DNA of 64,000 nt from Eimeria necatrix. Lineage: Eukaryota; Apicomplexa; Conoidasida; Eucoccidiorida; Eimeriidae. The position numbers were made by a program, and so were the translations under genes. Positions 11,561-24,434 of this stretch are shown here, in pieces. A model generated the notes under the pieces. That model worked only from the letters and a program-made list of their open reading frames with translations. It was not told where the DNA came from and did not search any database. The stretch's first letter is position 1, and the number at the start of each line of letters is the position of its first letter. Location of the stretch: contig NW_013651750.1 in assembly GCF_000499385.1 (NCBI RefSeq), positions 1 through 64,000 of the forward strand, given 5' to 3'.

Positions 11561-14500
11561 ATGGAGCAGCTAATCCCCATTATGAATCGCCTACAGGACG
11601 CGCTCCTCACACTGGGGAGTGCAGATGGCACAACGTTTGATCTGCCGCAGATAGCTGTCGTAGGAGCGCAGTCCGTGGGGAAGTCTTCAGTCCTAGAGGC
11701 AGTGATTGGCAAGGACTTCCTTCCCCGAGGCGCCGGTATTGTCACCAGGCGGCCACTAATTCTTCAGGTAGGAGTTCGTCATTGGCTGTACGCAAATTCT
11801 TGCGTACGTGTACAAAACATTCGTTTCGGTTCTTCTTGCGCCTCACTGAACTAACGAAAGACTTACTTGGGCATAATTGTCTAGAAGAATATTTCGTGTG
11901 CGTCTTTTGCGGCGCCTATGCTGCAGCTCCAGCATACAGCTGGGTCGGCGGAATGGGGAGAATTTAGTCACTCTCCTGGACATCGCTTTACAGACTTCGC
12001 TCAGATCAGGAGGGAAATAGAAAGGGAGACAGAAAGGGTGACAGGGCGTTCCAAGAACATCTCGCCTATTCCTATTTGCCTCAAGATTTTCTCTCCGAAC
12101 GTTATTGACTTGACTCTGGTAGACTTACCAGGTATTACAAAAGTGCCAGTTGGGGATCAGCCTTCGGATATCGAGGTAACAAGTCCTCCATCCATGGCGT
12201 CTTTCTGCCTTGCATGTCTCTCGCTGTGGGGCATGCGTTTTCTCACGTGCCGAATCCTTGAAATGGGAATAGCTACGCACAAATAGATTTTTCTGGCGCC
12301 TCCAGAACTCTCTGTTTCGGAGCTTCTCCATGCAGGACGGGCGGAGCCTTTTGTTTTTTATGCAGCTGCAAATCCGCAAGATAGTCCTGCAATATATAAG
12401 TCAACCTTCCTGTGTGATCCTTGCCATCACTGCGGCAAATACCGACATCGCCAACTCTGACAGGTTGGTGATACTTTTCACGTGCAACATTTCTTTTTGC
12501 TGTACTTTGTTTGCTTCTACTGGCTTCCTTCGCTGAATGCCTTCGTCGTTCGCTCTTGTTACCGTTGTGTAGAGCATCTCACTGTTTTTGGGTTTATACT
12601 CTGGTGACCCTTCATTGCACACCACATGTTGCTGCGTCGGTTGGTAGATAGCTGCAGGTTTTGTGGGTTGTTTGGGCGATTGCACTGAAGCTTTCGATTA
12701 CTAGTCTGCGTCGCTCACACCTTTTCAATCTGATGAGGTTTTTCGCGATCTGCTTTGTGCATATTTGTAGTCTCAAGATCGCCCGTGAGGCAGACCCGGA
12801 GGGCATTAGGACAATCGGTGTCGTTACCAAGGTTGACACCATGGAGGAGGGCTCTGATTGTGCTGACGTTCTCCTAGGGAAAGTATATCCCTTAAGACGG
12901 GGGTAAGCGCAATAAGAGTCTATGCAAAACTCTTATTGTTCTTACTTCTTGCCGCTGACGCCGAATCTTATTCCGCCAGTGAGTCTGCGCAAACGGTTCC
13001 TGGCAGAACAAAAGTGCTGGTGCTGTTCTGCTGTCCTGTTGCCTCCATATTATCTGTTTTGAGCTCAGGTTTGTTGGTGTAGTGTGTAGAAGCCTCGCCC
13101 AGACGCGTGAACAGCTTTCTCCCAGAGCAGTACAGGAAGAGGAGGCAAAGTTTTTCCAGAACCATCCAGCTTACAGGGTCCTGGGGACTCGTTGTGGCAC
13201 TCGATACCTTGCGAAGATGCTGAATCAGGAATGTCCACGAACCCAACCTCGCGTTGTCTCCCCGGTGCAGGCTCCATCGTTGTTTGTTCGGCGGTTTTGC
13301 GTGTTCCACGACCCAGCAATTCATGCGGCTGCTGCCGTCGCAGTTTTTGCCATCGAAGCGTATTTGCTCCGGGTTTTTTTCGTTTTGCTTCAGGTGCTAA
13401 TGCAGCACATCAGAGAGTCGTTGCCAGAATTGCGCGAGCGGCTGCAGAAGAGACTCCAGGAGGCAGAAGCGGAACTGGCGGGCTACGGAGATCCACTGCT
13501 GGAAGTCAAGGGAAATGCTGGGGCTTTGCTCTTGCACTTCTTTTCAAAGTTTGCACGTAATTTCCAGGTGGAGTATTCTTTTTCCGCTTCCCGGGAGTTT
13601 CCTGCGTGGGGTGGAGGGTGAATAGGAAGATCGGTGAGAGACATTTTCGATGAGCAGACGATTACCCATGTCAATGTCGGGTTTTTTCTTGGCCATTTAC
13701 TGCTTCCTCAGGATGCGATTGATGGAAAGCTCCAGTCTCAGCATTCGTCGGATCACTTGATGGGCGGTGCTCGTATCAATTTTATCTTCCATGATTGGTA
13801 CGGTCGGGCTCTGGCCGAATTCGACCCGCTTAGTGGCCTAACAGACCATGAAATCCGCACAGCCATACGGTAAGGGCTCTTGCTCTCGCATTTACGTTTC
13901 CTAAAGAGTAGGTTGCGTGAGTCGAACTTCTGGAGCCATTTAGAGCACTTCGTGGTTAGCAGTTTCTGTGGGTGTCGAAATCATCAAGCCCTCAGCAGAC
14001 AGTAGACTTATACATGGGACCGTGCGCAAAATAGCGTGGAATTGTTTTTTGACCTTTGGGGACATGGAACACAGAACTTTTGACTCATCGTACTGTGGCC
14101 AGCAGTGTCTTGCGTGATTCTTTATGTCTTCCACCAGAAATGCGACAGGGCCCAAAGCTGCCCTCTTTGTACCGGAAAGCGCATTTGAAATTCTCGTGAA
14201 GAAACAAATCCAGCAATTGGAAAGCCCTTCTTTGCTTTGTGTGGAGCAAGTACGACATCCTCTCCTGTCTGTACTAAAGCAGCAGCAGCAGGCACCAGCT
14301 TTATGTTTCACTCGAAGTGGAGCTGTGCAGCAGGTTTTGGAGAATGATGGTGCCTTCTCAGGTGTACGATGAGCTGCAGAAGATAGTCGAAAAATCTGAA
14401 CTACCGGAAATGTCAAGATTCACGAATTTAAGAGACCGCATTTTGGAAGTTGTTTGTGGCGTTTTGAAGAGATGCCTTGCGCCAACAAACCAAATGATTC

Positions 14501-17378
14501 ATAATATAATCCAAGTGAGTTCGTGCTTAGGCCGTGCAGCCACAGGCAATTTAATGTGGTAGGTACGTTAAAGCCGTGCTTTTTGTGGCTTACTGTGCAG
14601 ATCGAGCTTGCGTACATAAATACCAACCATCCGGATTTTATGAGCAACAAAGCTCTTCCGGGCCTCTTTGGCGATAACGCCAGTGGGAGACGCGACTCAT
14701 GTTGTAGGACAATTGGACGTATTCTCCGTGCTGCATGAATCGTGTTCTGCTCATGGCTGAAGAGACAGAAATTCGCAACGAATTTTTTGTTTAGAGTCCT
14801 GCAAATGAACAGTGGCTGATAAAAGCATATACCCTTTTGTGGAGACATGATTTCTACGTGGTTGCAGCGCCGGGTCTTGGGAGCTCTTTACAGCCTCCAC
14901 AGCATCAGCAGCAGCCAAGTGGAAAGCCCGCAGCACCTGCAGATAAAGACCTACCGCCATCACCTCGGGGAGAGTTTGTATGTTCCCCTTCTGTTTTCGT
15001 GCCTCCACACATGACCCTGGTTGTCTCGCGTATAGGTTGACACAGTTATATTCAACAGGCTTTGAAGAGTATTAACGTAAATGGCGGCGTGTGACGTTTT
15101 GTAGGGCGTTGGAGGTGTGTTACAACAAGGTGGCTTCTTCAGCTTTTTAAAAAATTCCAGACCGTCTCCTCACGGGGGCAGGCACAATGCTGCCAATATG
15201 GTGCAGCCGGCTCCACAGCAGCCGCAGCAGATGCTACAGCCAAGCATGCAGCAACCTCATCCACAGCGCTCGGACATGGCTAATACAGCTGAGAGATTCA
15301 CGGCAGAGTGTGAGCACTAGAAGTCGACGCACACATTTGCTTAGCACTTGCGAGTTTCTGTATTTTGGGACCAGAGGCAGGCGCCTCCTGCTTTGACAGC
15401 GGCGTTTATTGAGGTGGTGTCATTCTTGTTCTTTGCTTACGGAAGATGCGGCTCTCCCAATGCATGTTTTGTGTCGAATTGCAGCTCGTCTTACTGCCAC
15501 GTTTGACAAGCTTCGGGTAAGTAGCTGCACCGTGCCCTTTTTTCTCGCGCATTCTATTGCCTGTCTTCTCCCTTTTAGCTTTGCTTCAAAGCACCAAAGA
15601 TACTTTTTGAAATCTAGAGCTTACCATTGAGCGAGTGCCTGCACTAATAATCTGCCCGCAAATGCAGTATATCAGTGCCAGACTCCCTTTTAGCTTTGCT
15701 TAAAAGCATCAAAGATATACTTTGACATCTAGAGCTTAACATTGAGCGAGTGCCTGCACTAATAATCTGCCCGCAAATGCAGTATAGCACTGCCAGACAG
15801 AGTTTCCCACAGGACAGTCATAGTGTGTGGCTTTCTCTTCATTCCAGGGAGGTGGAGGTATTCGCATGCCCGCTGTTCCGCCCGTTGTCGCTCCATCAGA
15901 CACCCCATCTGACCGGGAACAAATTGAAACAGAGCTTATCAAGTCTCTGTTGTGGTCATACTTCCAAATTGTTAGGTGCGTCGATGTCATTACATGACAT
16001 TGAGCAGCTCATCCTCCGTTTAAAGTGACGTTTAGTGTGAGAATGTGCATCCAAATTTCACGTGTACAGTTTTGCAGGCTTTCTTGTTTCTCCCAATTGC
16101 ATGAAAGTGCATGTTTTAGATATCTATGCCGCGCTTTGTATTCGAAAGCCCATTCACAGGGCAGCTGGTAGAGGGCCTGTCAGTCAATGAGACTGGTTGA
16201 GGCTGAGCTTGCGTTCATGCTTTTGTGCACAATGAAGGTGCACATATATTGTGTCAAGGTGGATGTTCTAGATATCTGTGGCTGCTCGTTGTATCCGGAA
16301 GCCCATGCACAGCGCAGCTGTTAGAGGCCTGCCGGTCAGTGAGACAAATTCGGGCCAAGCTTGTGTTCACACTCCTATTTACAATAAATGTGCAGATATA
16401 TTGTGCCAAAGCGCATTCTTCAGAGATCTGTGGCTGTTAGAGTGCCTGTTATTCACTGAGACTAATTCAGGCTAAGCTTGTGTTCAAACTTTTGTGCGCA
16501 ATAGAGGTGCAGATATCTCACTCTTCAAGCTTGTAGCGCAGGCTTGTTGCTCAAGTAAGTGTACTGGAGTGTCATTGCTCTCAAGTTCACGGGTGGATTT
16601 GCACCGTATATGATGATCTCAAGGCTTGTCCTGTTTCCTTGTCTGTCTCGCAGGAAAAATGTTGCAGACGCAGTACCAAAAGCAATCATGTACTTTATGG
16701 TAAACACCGCGAAGGATGTGCTGCAGAGAGAGCTGGTAGCTCAGCTTTATAGAGAAGGTTAGGCTGGTGTGCTTCCCCAAGTTCTTTGCCTTTTGAATGC
16801 AAATCCACATCCTTACGTGTTGATTTGCTTGGCCATGTTCAAGCGGTTGCGCATGAATGCGCGCAATGCATGTGCTTAGCCTTGCATGTGCTACTTTGCA
16901 GAGCTTTTCGGAGAGCTTATGAAGGAGGCTGGGGATATTAGTGCGAAACGACAGCAGTGCAAGCAATTGTTGAAGTGAGTGGCTCAGTGAAGCATCTTCA
17001 TTTTTGTGTAGGCGCCTGTTAAAATTAATTCAACGAGCTCGCATCCGTTGCTTAGTGATTTGTTGCATATTACCTCGATCCAGCATCCAAGGTGCCTGAG
17101 AGTGCCTTCTCTGATTCGGCCCCTGCAGCTTCCGTAGCCCCTCCCACCCAGAGGCACATGGAGTTCGGTACCAGCAGCACTTGAAATTTTCGATTGTCGT
17201 TATGTTTCCTTCAGTGGTTCTTATTTTCTCGAGAATCATGTACTGCTCTTAATTGCGAAGATCAGTTTGTTGTCCTCAGTATTGTCGCAGGTCGATAAGG
17301 AGTGCGCTGGATATTGTTTCCAGCGTCAGGGAGTTTGGGTCAGAGGATGTTGGGTTGCCATCTCGTCGACCATTCTAG
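11561..17378 (+). CDS. Dynamin-related GTPase (Drp family)
   Basis: Exons, in phase: 11561-11767, 11927-12175, 12366-12463, 12771-12902, 13069-13228, 13394-13567, 13712-13869, 14138-14249, 14362-14514, 14601-14700, 14868-14977, 15105-15309, 15485-15516, 15848-15975, 16654-16757, 16902-16974, 17291-17378; about 760 residues. GTPase motifs are all present: G1 [10 protein letters not shown]3 DLPG followed by [10 protein letters not shown], and G4 TKVD. The middle/stalk segment ([30 protein letters not shown]) and the GTPase effector domain ([19 protein letters not shown] to the C-terminus) follow. There is no PH domain; a Gln/Pro-rich linker lies between stalk and effector domain. Apicomplexan Drps act in apicoplast fission (DrpA), secretory-organelle biogenesis (DrpB), or vesicle and mitochondrial functions (DrpC). 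A retained effector domain favours DrpA or DrpB, but I cannot separate them by eye. The intron after 13228 has a non-consensus 5' end. Confidence 0.93.
15568..15800. repeat. Two-copy tandem repeat (about 115 bp unit) inside a dynamin intron
   Basis: The block beginning CTCCCTTTTAGCTTTGCTT at 15568 recurs at 15683. The units share about 95% of positions, including AGCGAGTGCCTGCACTAATA and ATCTGCCCGCAAATGCAGTA, with single-base differences and a small indel. Both lie wholly within intron 15517-15847. This reads as a recent local duplication; no coding content. Confidence 0.9.
16098..16520. repeat. Three diverged tandem copies (about 140 bp) inside a dynamin intron
   Basis: Within intron 15976-16653 a unit containing AGATATCTGTGGCTG, GAAGCCCATGCACAG, GTCAGTGAGAC, AAGCTTGTGTTCA and AATGTGCAGATATATTGTG occurs three times, starting near 16098, 16255 and 16410. 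The third copy is shortened. Divergence is clearly greater than in the 15568-15800 repeat, so this array is older. Together the two arrays make these the longest introns of the gene. Confidence 0.8.
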
Positions 17379-18146
17379 CCTTAACCTTTTGGGTGTTATG
17401 CAAGACGCAGTCACGAGACTTTGTGGCATAGTTACATCCTACACAGACGAGGCAACTCGACAGGAGTCTAGAAGGGGCGGGACTGAGACGCTCAACTGAG
17501 TGCTGGGTGCCCCTGACGGCTGCGTTGTTCTGCGGCCTACTCCCATTGCTGTCAAAGTTTGTATTTGTTTGGCCTAGAAAAACTCGTTCAAAACGCTTTC
17601 CGTACTGTATACCGTGAATAGCTCTGTTTGCTATTGCAAGCGCTTGAGCAGCTTCTGCTCAGGCGCGTGTTGAACAGGACTGTTGCACGGGACTCTGTGT
17701 TGCCCAGTACGCAGCACAGTTTAGCAGTCGCCAGATCCTCCATACTAGCCACTATCTTCAAATGAAAGCAGCAGCCTACTGTTGTTTAGCAGCAGCCTAC
17801 TGTTGTTTACACAGAAGCCGATGAGTTAAAGCGATTAGTGTTAACCATTTTCAGTTTCACTGCAAGAGGGCTTAGGAGAAAAAGCAGCTTTCTTTGCAGT
17901 AAAACAAGATGACAAACCTACAGTGTATGGCTATTCTCGTTAAATGCTGGGTGTTTGGTTGACCATGTATTATCTCTGCACACAACTTCGTGTTTTCTGT
18001 GGCTTGTTATTAATAAATCTCACAATTAGATGCAAGGCACTACATGCCAACTGACGTGCTTATACTGCTGATCCTGGCTCATTCATCCGCTGAAAACAAA
18101 AGTTACAGAGTGGCTGGCTGGGGAGCGCTTCGATGGGTTTGGTCCG
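17379..18146. other. Convergent intergenic region
   Basis: Lies between the 3' end of the dynamin gene (plus) and the 3' end of the unknown minus-strand gene, so it should hold the two 3' UTRs and polyadenylation sites. An imperfect direct repeat of AGCAGCCTACTGTTGTTTA occurs twice at about 17769-17810. No gene seen. Confidence 0.5.
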
Positions 18147-21100
18147 TCAGTGGTCCCCTCGCGCCACACTATTGAGCAAGAGAGCACCCGTTCCCATCAT
18201 TAGTGCAACCAGTAGGCCAATTTGAGCCACTTGCGACAGCAGTTCCCTCCTTTTGCCGCATTCTGTGACATTGTCCAACAGTAGCATGCTTCGATGTGGT
18301 CGAAGCAAGGGGTGGAGTGTCAGTTCTTGTTTGCTCAGCAGCCTATGTAAAAATCTCTTCTCCTGTAGCTGAAGTAGCTGATGATTCATTTTGTGCAAAT
18401 GCTCTCGTAGTTTGTCGAGGTGCCTTTGCGTGCGTACATTGTTGCCGGTGTACGGCTGGCTGTTGGTCTGCAATAGACGCAGGCCAACAAGAGCTTCCAC
18501 GTGTTGTTGCTGCTCTCCTTGCTGCAACTCCTCATCCTCCCACTGCTGCAATAAATATAGCTTCCGTGGTCGATTTGAATGTATCTGCTGCTGGAACAGG
18601 AATGGCAAGAAGCAGTTATATTCTGCCCTCCGGCGCAGCAACAATGCAAATGCTTCTGCCGACTTTCGCCGCAGGGCCAAAGGTGTCGCAACGGATGTGC
18701 TCCCTCTGTCACTTTCCTCGCAGCAAGCGCATGGAGGCAACTCCTTATCCATGCCGCTACTCGCTGGCAGTTTCAACACAAGTGGAAGTTGTACGGCACT
18801 GAGGCAATGTGAGCCACCTTCGAAGCCCCTTCTGCTGGAACTTTTCGGGCCCCCTGTTTGTGGCTGCCTTTCCAACATGTCTCTTACAGGACTCTCCTCG
18901 CATCCATCAAGAAAAACTTGTTTTTGCGTACTGTTCTCACACTGGCTGTTTTCTCTTTTGCCATCGCCATCCGCCTCGAAAGCTTTCTGTTGCAGGATAG
19001 ACGAGCTCAAGGCGTCTGGGCACTCCTAAGAGCTGCCTTTCACTGCGAAGCAGAGGAACCTGCATAGAATGTAACGTTCCTCTTCACGCTCTAGGGGACC
19101 GGAATACATCATTTGCTCATCCTGTGCTCGTCGCTGGAAGTCGGTGCGAGCGTCAAGTTCATGTGCAACTGAACGCAGTGGAAGCAGCATGCCGTCTTGA
19201 GTTACCAAGTCACACGCTGCAAGTTGAAGGCCAAGGATCCATCTACTGCATAAAAAAGCATAGCTTTTCGCACAACTTAGACTGTGGGGAGAGGCACCGA
19301 CCCTTTAAGCCTTAGAGACATTGGTTGGTTGGATCCAGCTCTGCTGGTAGCGCAGATGCGGCCTTACTCGCGCATTATTTGTTCTTGAGATGCGCTTTGT
19401 TGCACAACGATAAGGGGAAGCAGGCAGGTCACAGCATGGAGGCACTTCAACAATGCCAAAAGCCCAGCTGAGAGAGGTAAGGCAGAGCGTGGGATGAGGG
19501 AAAGACAAACGTGGACCTGAGGCACACATCTCATCCACTAAACAGTTTAGTTGCTTTTGAGAAACCAAATTCCAGTAGTCTACCAGCTTACTCTGTTTGA
19601 TTTACTTTGATGCAAAAGTACATGTGACTTACTGCAGCATCAAATCGCGGGAAAATTTTGGGCGACGCCTGCATGGCAACGCACCCTTCGTTCGGCTTCC
19701 CCTTGCTGCAGGGCTTTGCCTCTTCCCCATTCTTCCAGAAAGCGAAGCTCGCAATGAGTCAGAGCGGAAGAAAGACTAGTGACAGCAATAACGGGCACTG
19801 CAAGAGCCCCAATAAACTCACAATATACAATCGCGAGTGGTGAATTTCCACACGACCGCGAGCAGGCACAGCCACGATTTCAGGTGAATGCAATTCACCA
19901 AAAAAGCGTATCTTCGGCGAAACGAACAGTTTTTGGGGGCCGGAAAATAAATTCCACCCCGCAAGATACACGCTGGCGACGGACTTCCTCCCACTGAGCC
20001 GAAACAAGCAGCCGAAGCAAGCGCAATGCCTACCAGACAGCAAATTTTTCAAGTGTGAAGGAACCTCGTGAATGACTGCAGATGGCTGTATTACGTGGGG
20101 GAGCTATTTACGCTTGATGGAAAGAAGCAAAATGAAGAAGGACAAGCGGCAACATTGTAGCTCACATCAGAAAAAATATGTGTGCATACTCTTTCCGCTT
20201 CCATCCCAGAAAGGGCCGTGACGAGAATATTCAAGCTGATGCCTTTTCTCTGGAACTTGCAGCGGCATTGATTTTCCAACTGCTGCTGCGCCTGACCCAC
20301 AGAGTCAACAGTGCGTCAAACAAAACAGTTGGCACATGGGGTAAAAGTGCTGCGTTGCCGACGGGATTGAGAGAGCAGTTATTAAGCAACCAGATGCGTG
20401 AGCCATTGCTTCTGATTTTTCAAGCTGGTGGGCTGCAGCACTGTGACTCTTCGAGCGCCGCAGGTCTGCACGCGTCAGTGTATCGTGGCATGAGGACGGT
20501 CACTGAGCCGTTTGGCCTACAATGCATGTTGATGCATTAGACACCATGCCACAGTTAACGGTGCATCAATGAGACAAACGGTGGAGGCTGCAAAGGGAAA
20601 GGTGTCCCTGAAAGGCAATGACAGAACACCGCACAAGTACGCTCGCTTGTGAACAGGGTGCTACGTCTTCAAACAGACGGGCGCAAGGGCACGACGTGGC
20701 GCGTCGAAATTTGCGACATGTACAAATATTCTTTATGCAGTTAAGGGTCACAGAACTCATTGTATGCCGTGCTTCGTTTACAAGCCGGCCCAGCAAATTG
20801 TCGGGCTAGTTACACGCAGCACTCGCGCGATGACTCCGCCAGAGATGAGAAGGCAACGAACAAATTAGCTGCGCGGTTACGAGACTATGTCGAAATAAAT
20901 GAATACAAGCTGACACGGTGCAGAAGACGTGAAGTTGCTCTGCAGATGTGCGGAAAATTGCGCGCCCTGGTGGATCGGCGCTCTCTGTAACTGAGCGTGA
21001 AGTCTGCGCCTCAGCAGAACGCAGCATTAGCAAGAAAGCACGGCACTTTCACTTTGACAAGGGCTTAGGCCAAGACAAGAGACAGAATAATTCAAAGTCA

Positions 21101-22936
21101 CGAAGGGCAACGTGCGTGGCAATCCGGAAGTGCCGGTCAAGCATTAAGCCGGCTAGAATGAGACATGCGCAGACAGACGCGTGCCTCAGCAGCAGGTATC
21201 TGTGCACTGAAAATATTATGGAGAACTTAGCGCACCTCAAAAGCTGCATATGGGTGGTATGGAAACAGCGTCATAGTCTTCTGACGAAGAGTTGCTGTTT
21301 TCTGTGGGGTACTGCTGTGGTGCTTCAAAGCATCACCAGCATCGGCGCATGTTTTGTGAAAATACGACTGAGGCTTCTCTTCCAGTGATTGACCTGAGAC
21401 GTCTCTGTTTGAGCTGGCTGATGATGCAGGTGAAGAAGGGAAACTCCAGCTTCTTTGGTATTCGCAGCTGCAGCTACCCAGGAAGCCATTCAGCGAATCA
21501 AGGGGAGTGAGCTGCCATTGTCCGCACCAACCGCTACGTACAGCAGGTGTTGCCTCCGTAACTGGGTTAGCCCCAACTGTAGACACAGCCGCCCTTGAAG
21601 TTCCCCAAAAGCATGCTGGGCAAAATAGCCGAGCCCATGAGTCGCACTACAGCATTACCTCTACAAATGTTTCTCTCACCTGCGGCAGCAAATGCTGCAC
21701 CAGCTGCCCCTTTTGCCGTTGAAACGGTGCTGCTCTTGCTCCCATTCCATCGCAAAGCGGATTTGAGACCTGCGTACCTCCACCGCCATCCCCTCATTTG
21801 CTGCTCATGGGAAAGCCGCAGCAGCCGTCGTGCCTTGCACCGTGGGGGATCAGCAACAAACTCAAACCCAGCAGAGGGCGAACTCCCTCCATCATCGCTC
21901 CCAGATGTTTGTTTGGTCTCCTGTCCAAAGTGAAATTTTTTCGGAGCTGCTCCAATTCGTTGTTCCTTAGGTATGTACCCTTTTGTTTGTCCAGTCTCGT
22001 CGCTGTATATCTCTTCCCATCTTTCAGGGTGTCCTGTTATGGCGCATTTAGCGTGAGCAAATTCGAAGCCTTCGTGAGTCCAGCACTACAGCACACGACA
22101 TGAATAAAATGCTAAGCTGCAGGGAGTGTACGTGTGTCAAAAGAACACTGGAGGCGCACCAGTGTCATTGCGAGCTTTCATTCGTGATTCTTTGCCTGGA
22201 AAGAGGAGAACAGGTTTCACATGGCACTTCCCGTGATGTTGTAGGCCACCCCTCAGAAAAGCCATCTTTCGCTGATTGCTGTGTGAGGCATGATCACTAG
22301 AGATCGGCTGAGGTGCTGCCGGCTGATGATTCTTTGCGGGGGATCCGGTGGCAGTTGACTTACCTATCTGGCTCACAGGACTTCGTGGCCCGTGTCGAAG
22401 CTTATCGTAGACATTTTCAGCCAGATATTGCTCCCTTTGGAGAAAAATTGGCCTGTTCTTTCCCTCCTGTGTTAGTGGACTCTCTAGCACGAAAGTCTTT
22501 TCAAGCGCACAGCATCTGCCTCACCGTGGCTGCAGACGAAGGTATAGTGCCAGCCGCTGCATTTATGGCTAAACCCACACCGGCTGCAGATGCCTCCCCA
22601 TTTGTCGTGTGTGTCTTTTGAAGCTTTCCGTGTGCATTGACGCACCGTGCAGCTGCGCAGTTGATCCATGCAACTGCAGTGGTCATCCGAGCGGCGGCAG
22701 ACCTGATTTGTCACAATTCTTGGGCAGATACCTTCATCGGAAACGTCATTCTCAGTCTGTTCAAATAAAGGAACAGCTGGTTTCAGTTTTCTCGCCAATG
22801 CACCTGCTGCTTTCTGAGGTGCATTGGTTCGACCGTCTTTTCCATCCGGAAGTAGCTTGTCCAACACGCTCCTCATCATTGACTGAAAAATTCTTTTTGG
22901 AGAACTTCGCACCAGAGAAGGCCAGAATCCGAGCAT
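18147..22936 (-). CDS. Unrecognised multi-exon protein with a C-terminal membrane anchor
   Basis: Exons read on the minus strand: 22936-22703 (ATG start, ends at GTCTGC), 22496-22364 (perfect ATAG|GTAAGT donor), 22033-21680 (GTGAGA donor), 21576-21236, 20291-20166 (GTGAGC donor), further exons between about 20020 and 19650 not fully phased (segments reading ALRLLRLLVSAQWEEV and PVIAVTSLSSALTHCELRF), 19216-19044, and a last exon 18986-18147. The first five join in phase (0, 1, 1, 0, 0). The 22033-21680 exon is fully open and begins GHPERWEEIYSDETGQTKG. The last exon is Gln/Leu/Arg-rich with likely helices and ends in a hydrophobic segment VAQIGLLVALMMGTGALLL followed by fewer than ten residues, which fits a tail-anchored membrane protein. 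No domain recognised and no function proposed. It converges on the dynamin gene. Confidence 0.65.
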
Positions 22937-24434
22937 ATGCCACACTTTCAGCTCAGCATAGCAGCTCTACCAAGCATAAGGCTTGAGTAAGATGGAATAG
23001 AGAGGAAAGAAAGTAATGCAGTGGATACGATTCGCCACTGAGTGTTCACCTGTGCACTGAACTTTCACTCTGAAGGTCACATGCTTCTCTTGAAGGCTCT
23101 CGCTTAGCGTTGCAGCAGTCCGCTGTACTATTTTAATCCAAGCTGCCCTTGTGTAGAAGAAACAGCAACCAGGCAGTCAAAATGACCGACAAAGAAACTC
23201 GGACAAAAGCCTGCCGGGGAGTTGAACGGGTTGAATCAGAAGGTAGGAGGCACGCAAATTTTGTCAAGATGCTCCCAGTGTTTCCATGCCGATTTGAAGA
23301 GGATAACATTCAGTGAAAAACTTGGGTGTGTGGAGCGTAGGGGAGGAACCCTGTGGTGGACAGTGTCCCTGCAGCGTGAAACGCACCAACAAAACGTACC
23401 ACACTGAGCCAACTATTAGGAGCCAATCAAAAAGCATTGCATTTCTCAGCCCAAAGAATCATCACACTACGTGTTTTTTGAGAAGGGGATATTCGTAAGG
23501 ACTTCTCAGGGGCTGTGGTAGCCGCCGAAGGTCTCCAGTGGTGTGACCCTACCCAGCAACACTCGCTTAGCGAGATCATCGGCTTTCCATAGATATTATT
23601 GCCGTAACTTTCTGCTTCAAAAACAGAAAATATTTCTGTCTAAAATACTTGAAAGTTTGTTGGTATTCCCAGCCCCTTTATGTGGACTGATACACTACAT
23701 GACAGAGCAGGGCCGATTACTTCGTTTAGCAGCATAGCGTCATTGATCCTGGGCAGACTGAAAACTTACTGTGACAGGCGCGTGCTCAGCGAAACGCACC
23801 TGCAACACTACACGTTAAGTAGCATTCTGCTTCGCTGACATTTTGTGGTGGCAGTTCACGATCGTATTTCTCCAAATGCATGGTGCACCCTGCGTTCGTG
23901 ATGCGTATTTCCTCAACCAGCAAAATTTTAGGGATTCAGACACTCAAACACCCCAATAACAAGGGCTCCTTCTAGTGATAAGGTAGGGGATACGCTGTAG
24001 GCGAAGATAACTACGGCGGTAGCCTGTAGAGTGACGAAGGGACGGCTCATTCTTTCGCCCCTTAATCTTAGCCGAGGCTGTGCAGCCACATCTCATTTGA
24101 ATAACCTTCTCCATAGGATGCATTCAGTGAACGGTGCTTCAACAAACATCGTGCACACCCGCGCGCATTGTTGCTTAGCTTCGACGTTCTATCGTATTGA
24201 CGTGATTTGCTGGTTTGCTGATCCGCCTGAATGCGCATTGAATGACGCAGTTCAAATACTCGAGGAACCAAAACACTCAACTCTTCAATTAAAGAATGCT
24301 AGCGAGGATTATTGAAGCTTCAGTAGCCAACCGTAGAATGCTCAGTAGTAGTAACTGTCTGTTCACTCCTCCAATGTAGCCTTAAAGCATGGGATGCTCT
24401 TCCCTGGTACTCTTTGCACAAGGATAGTGCAACA
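22937..24434. other. Intergenic, no gene supported
   Basis: Upstream of the minus-strand gene, presumably holding its promoter. Short frames only. A plus-strand frame 24031-24315 (about 94 residues, ending LQLKNASEDY) lacks a convincing start and could be an upstream exon of the weak gene that follows; otherwise nothing recognisable. Confidence 0.4.

Noticed and set aside
22497..22524. A second 28-nt mini-intron (GTGAGG...AAAG) on the minus strand
   Set aside because: A normal intron of about 206 bases from 22702 to 22497 gives the same downstream exon in phase, so the mini-intron is unnecessary.
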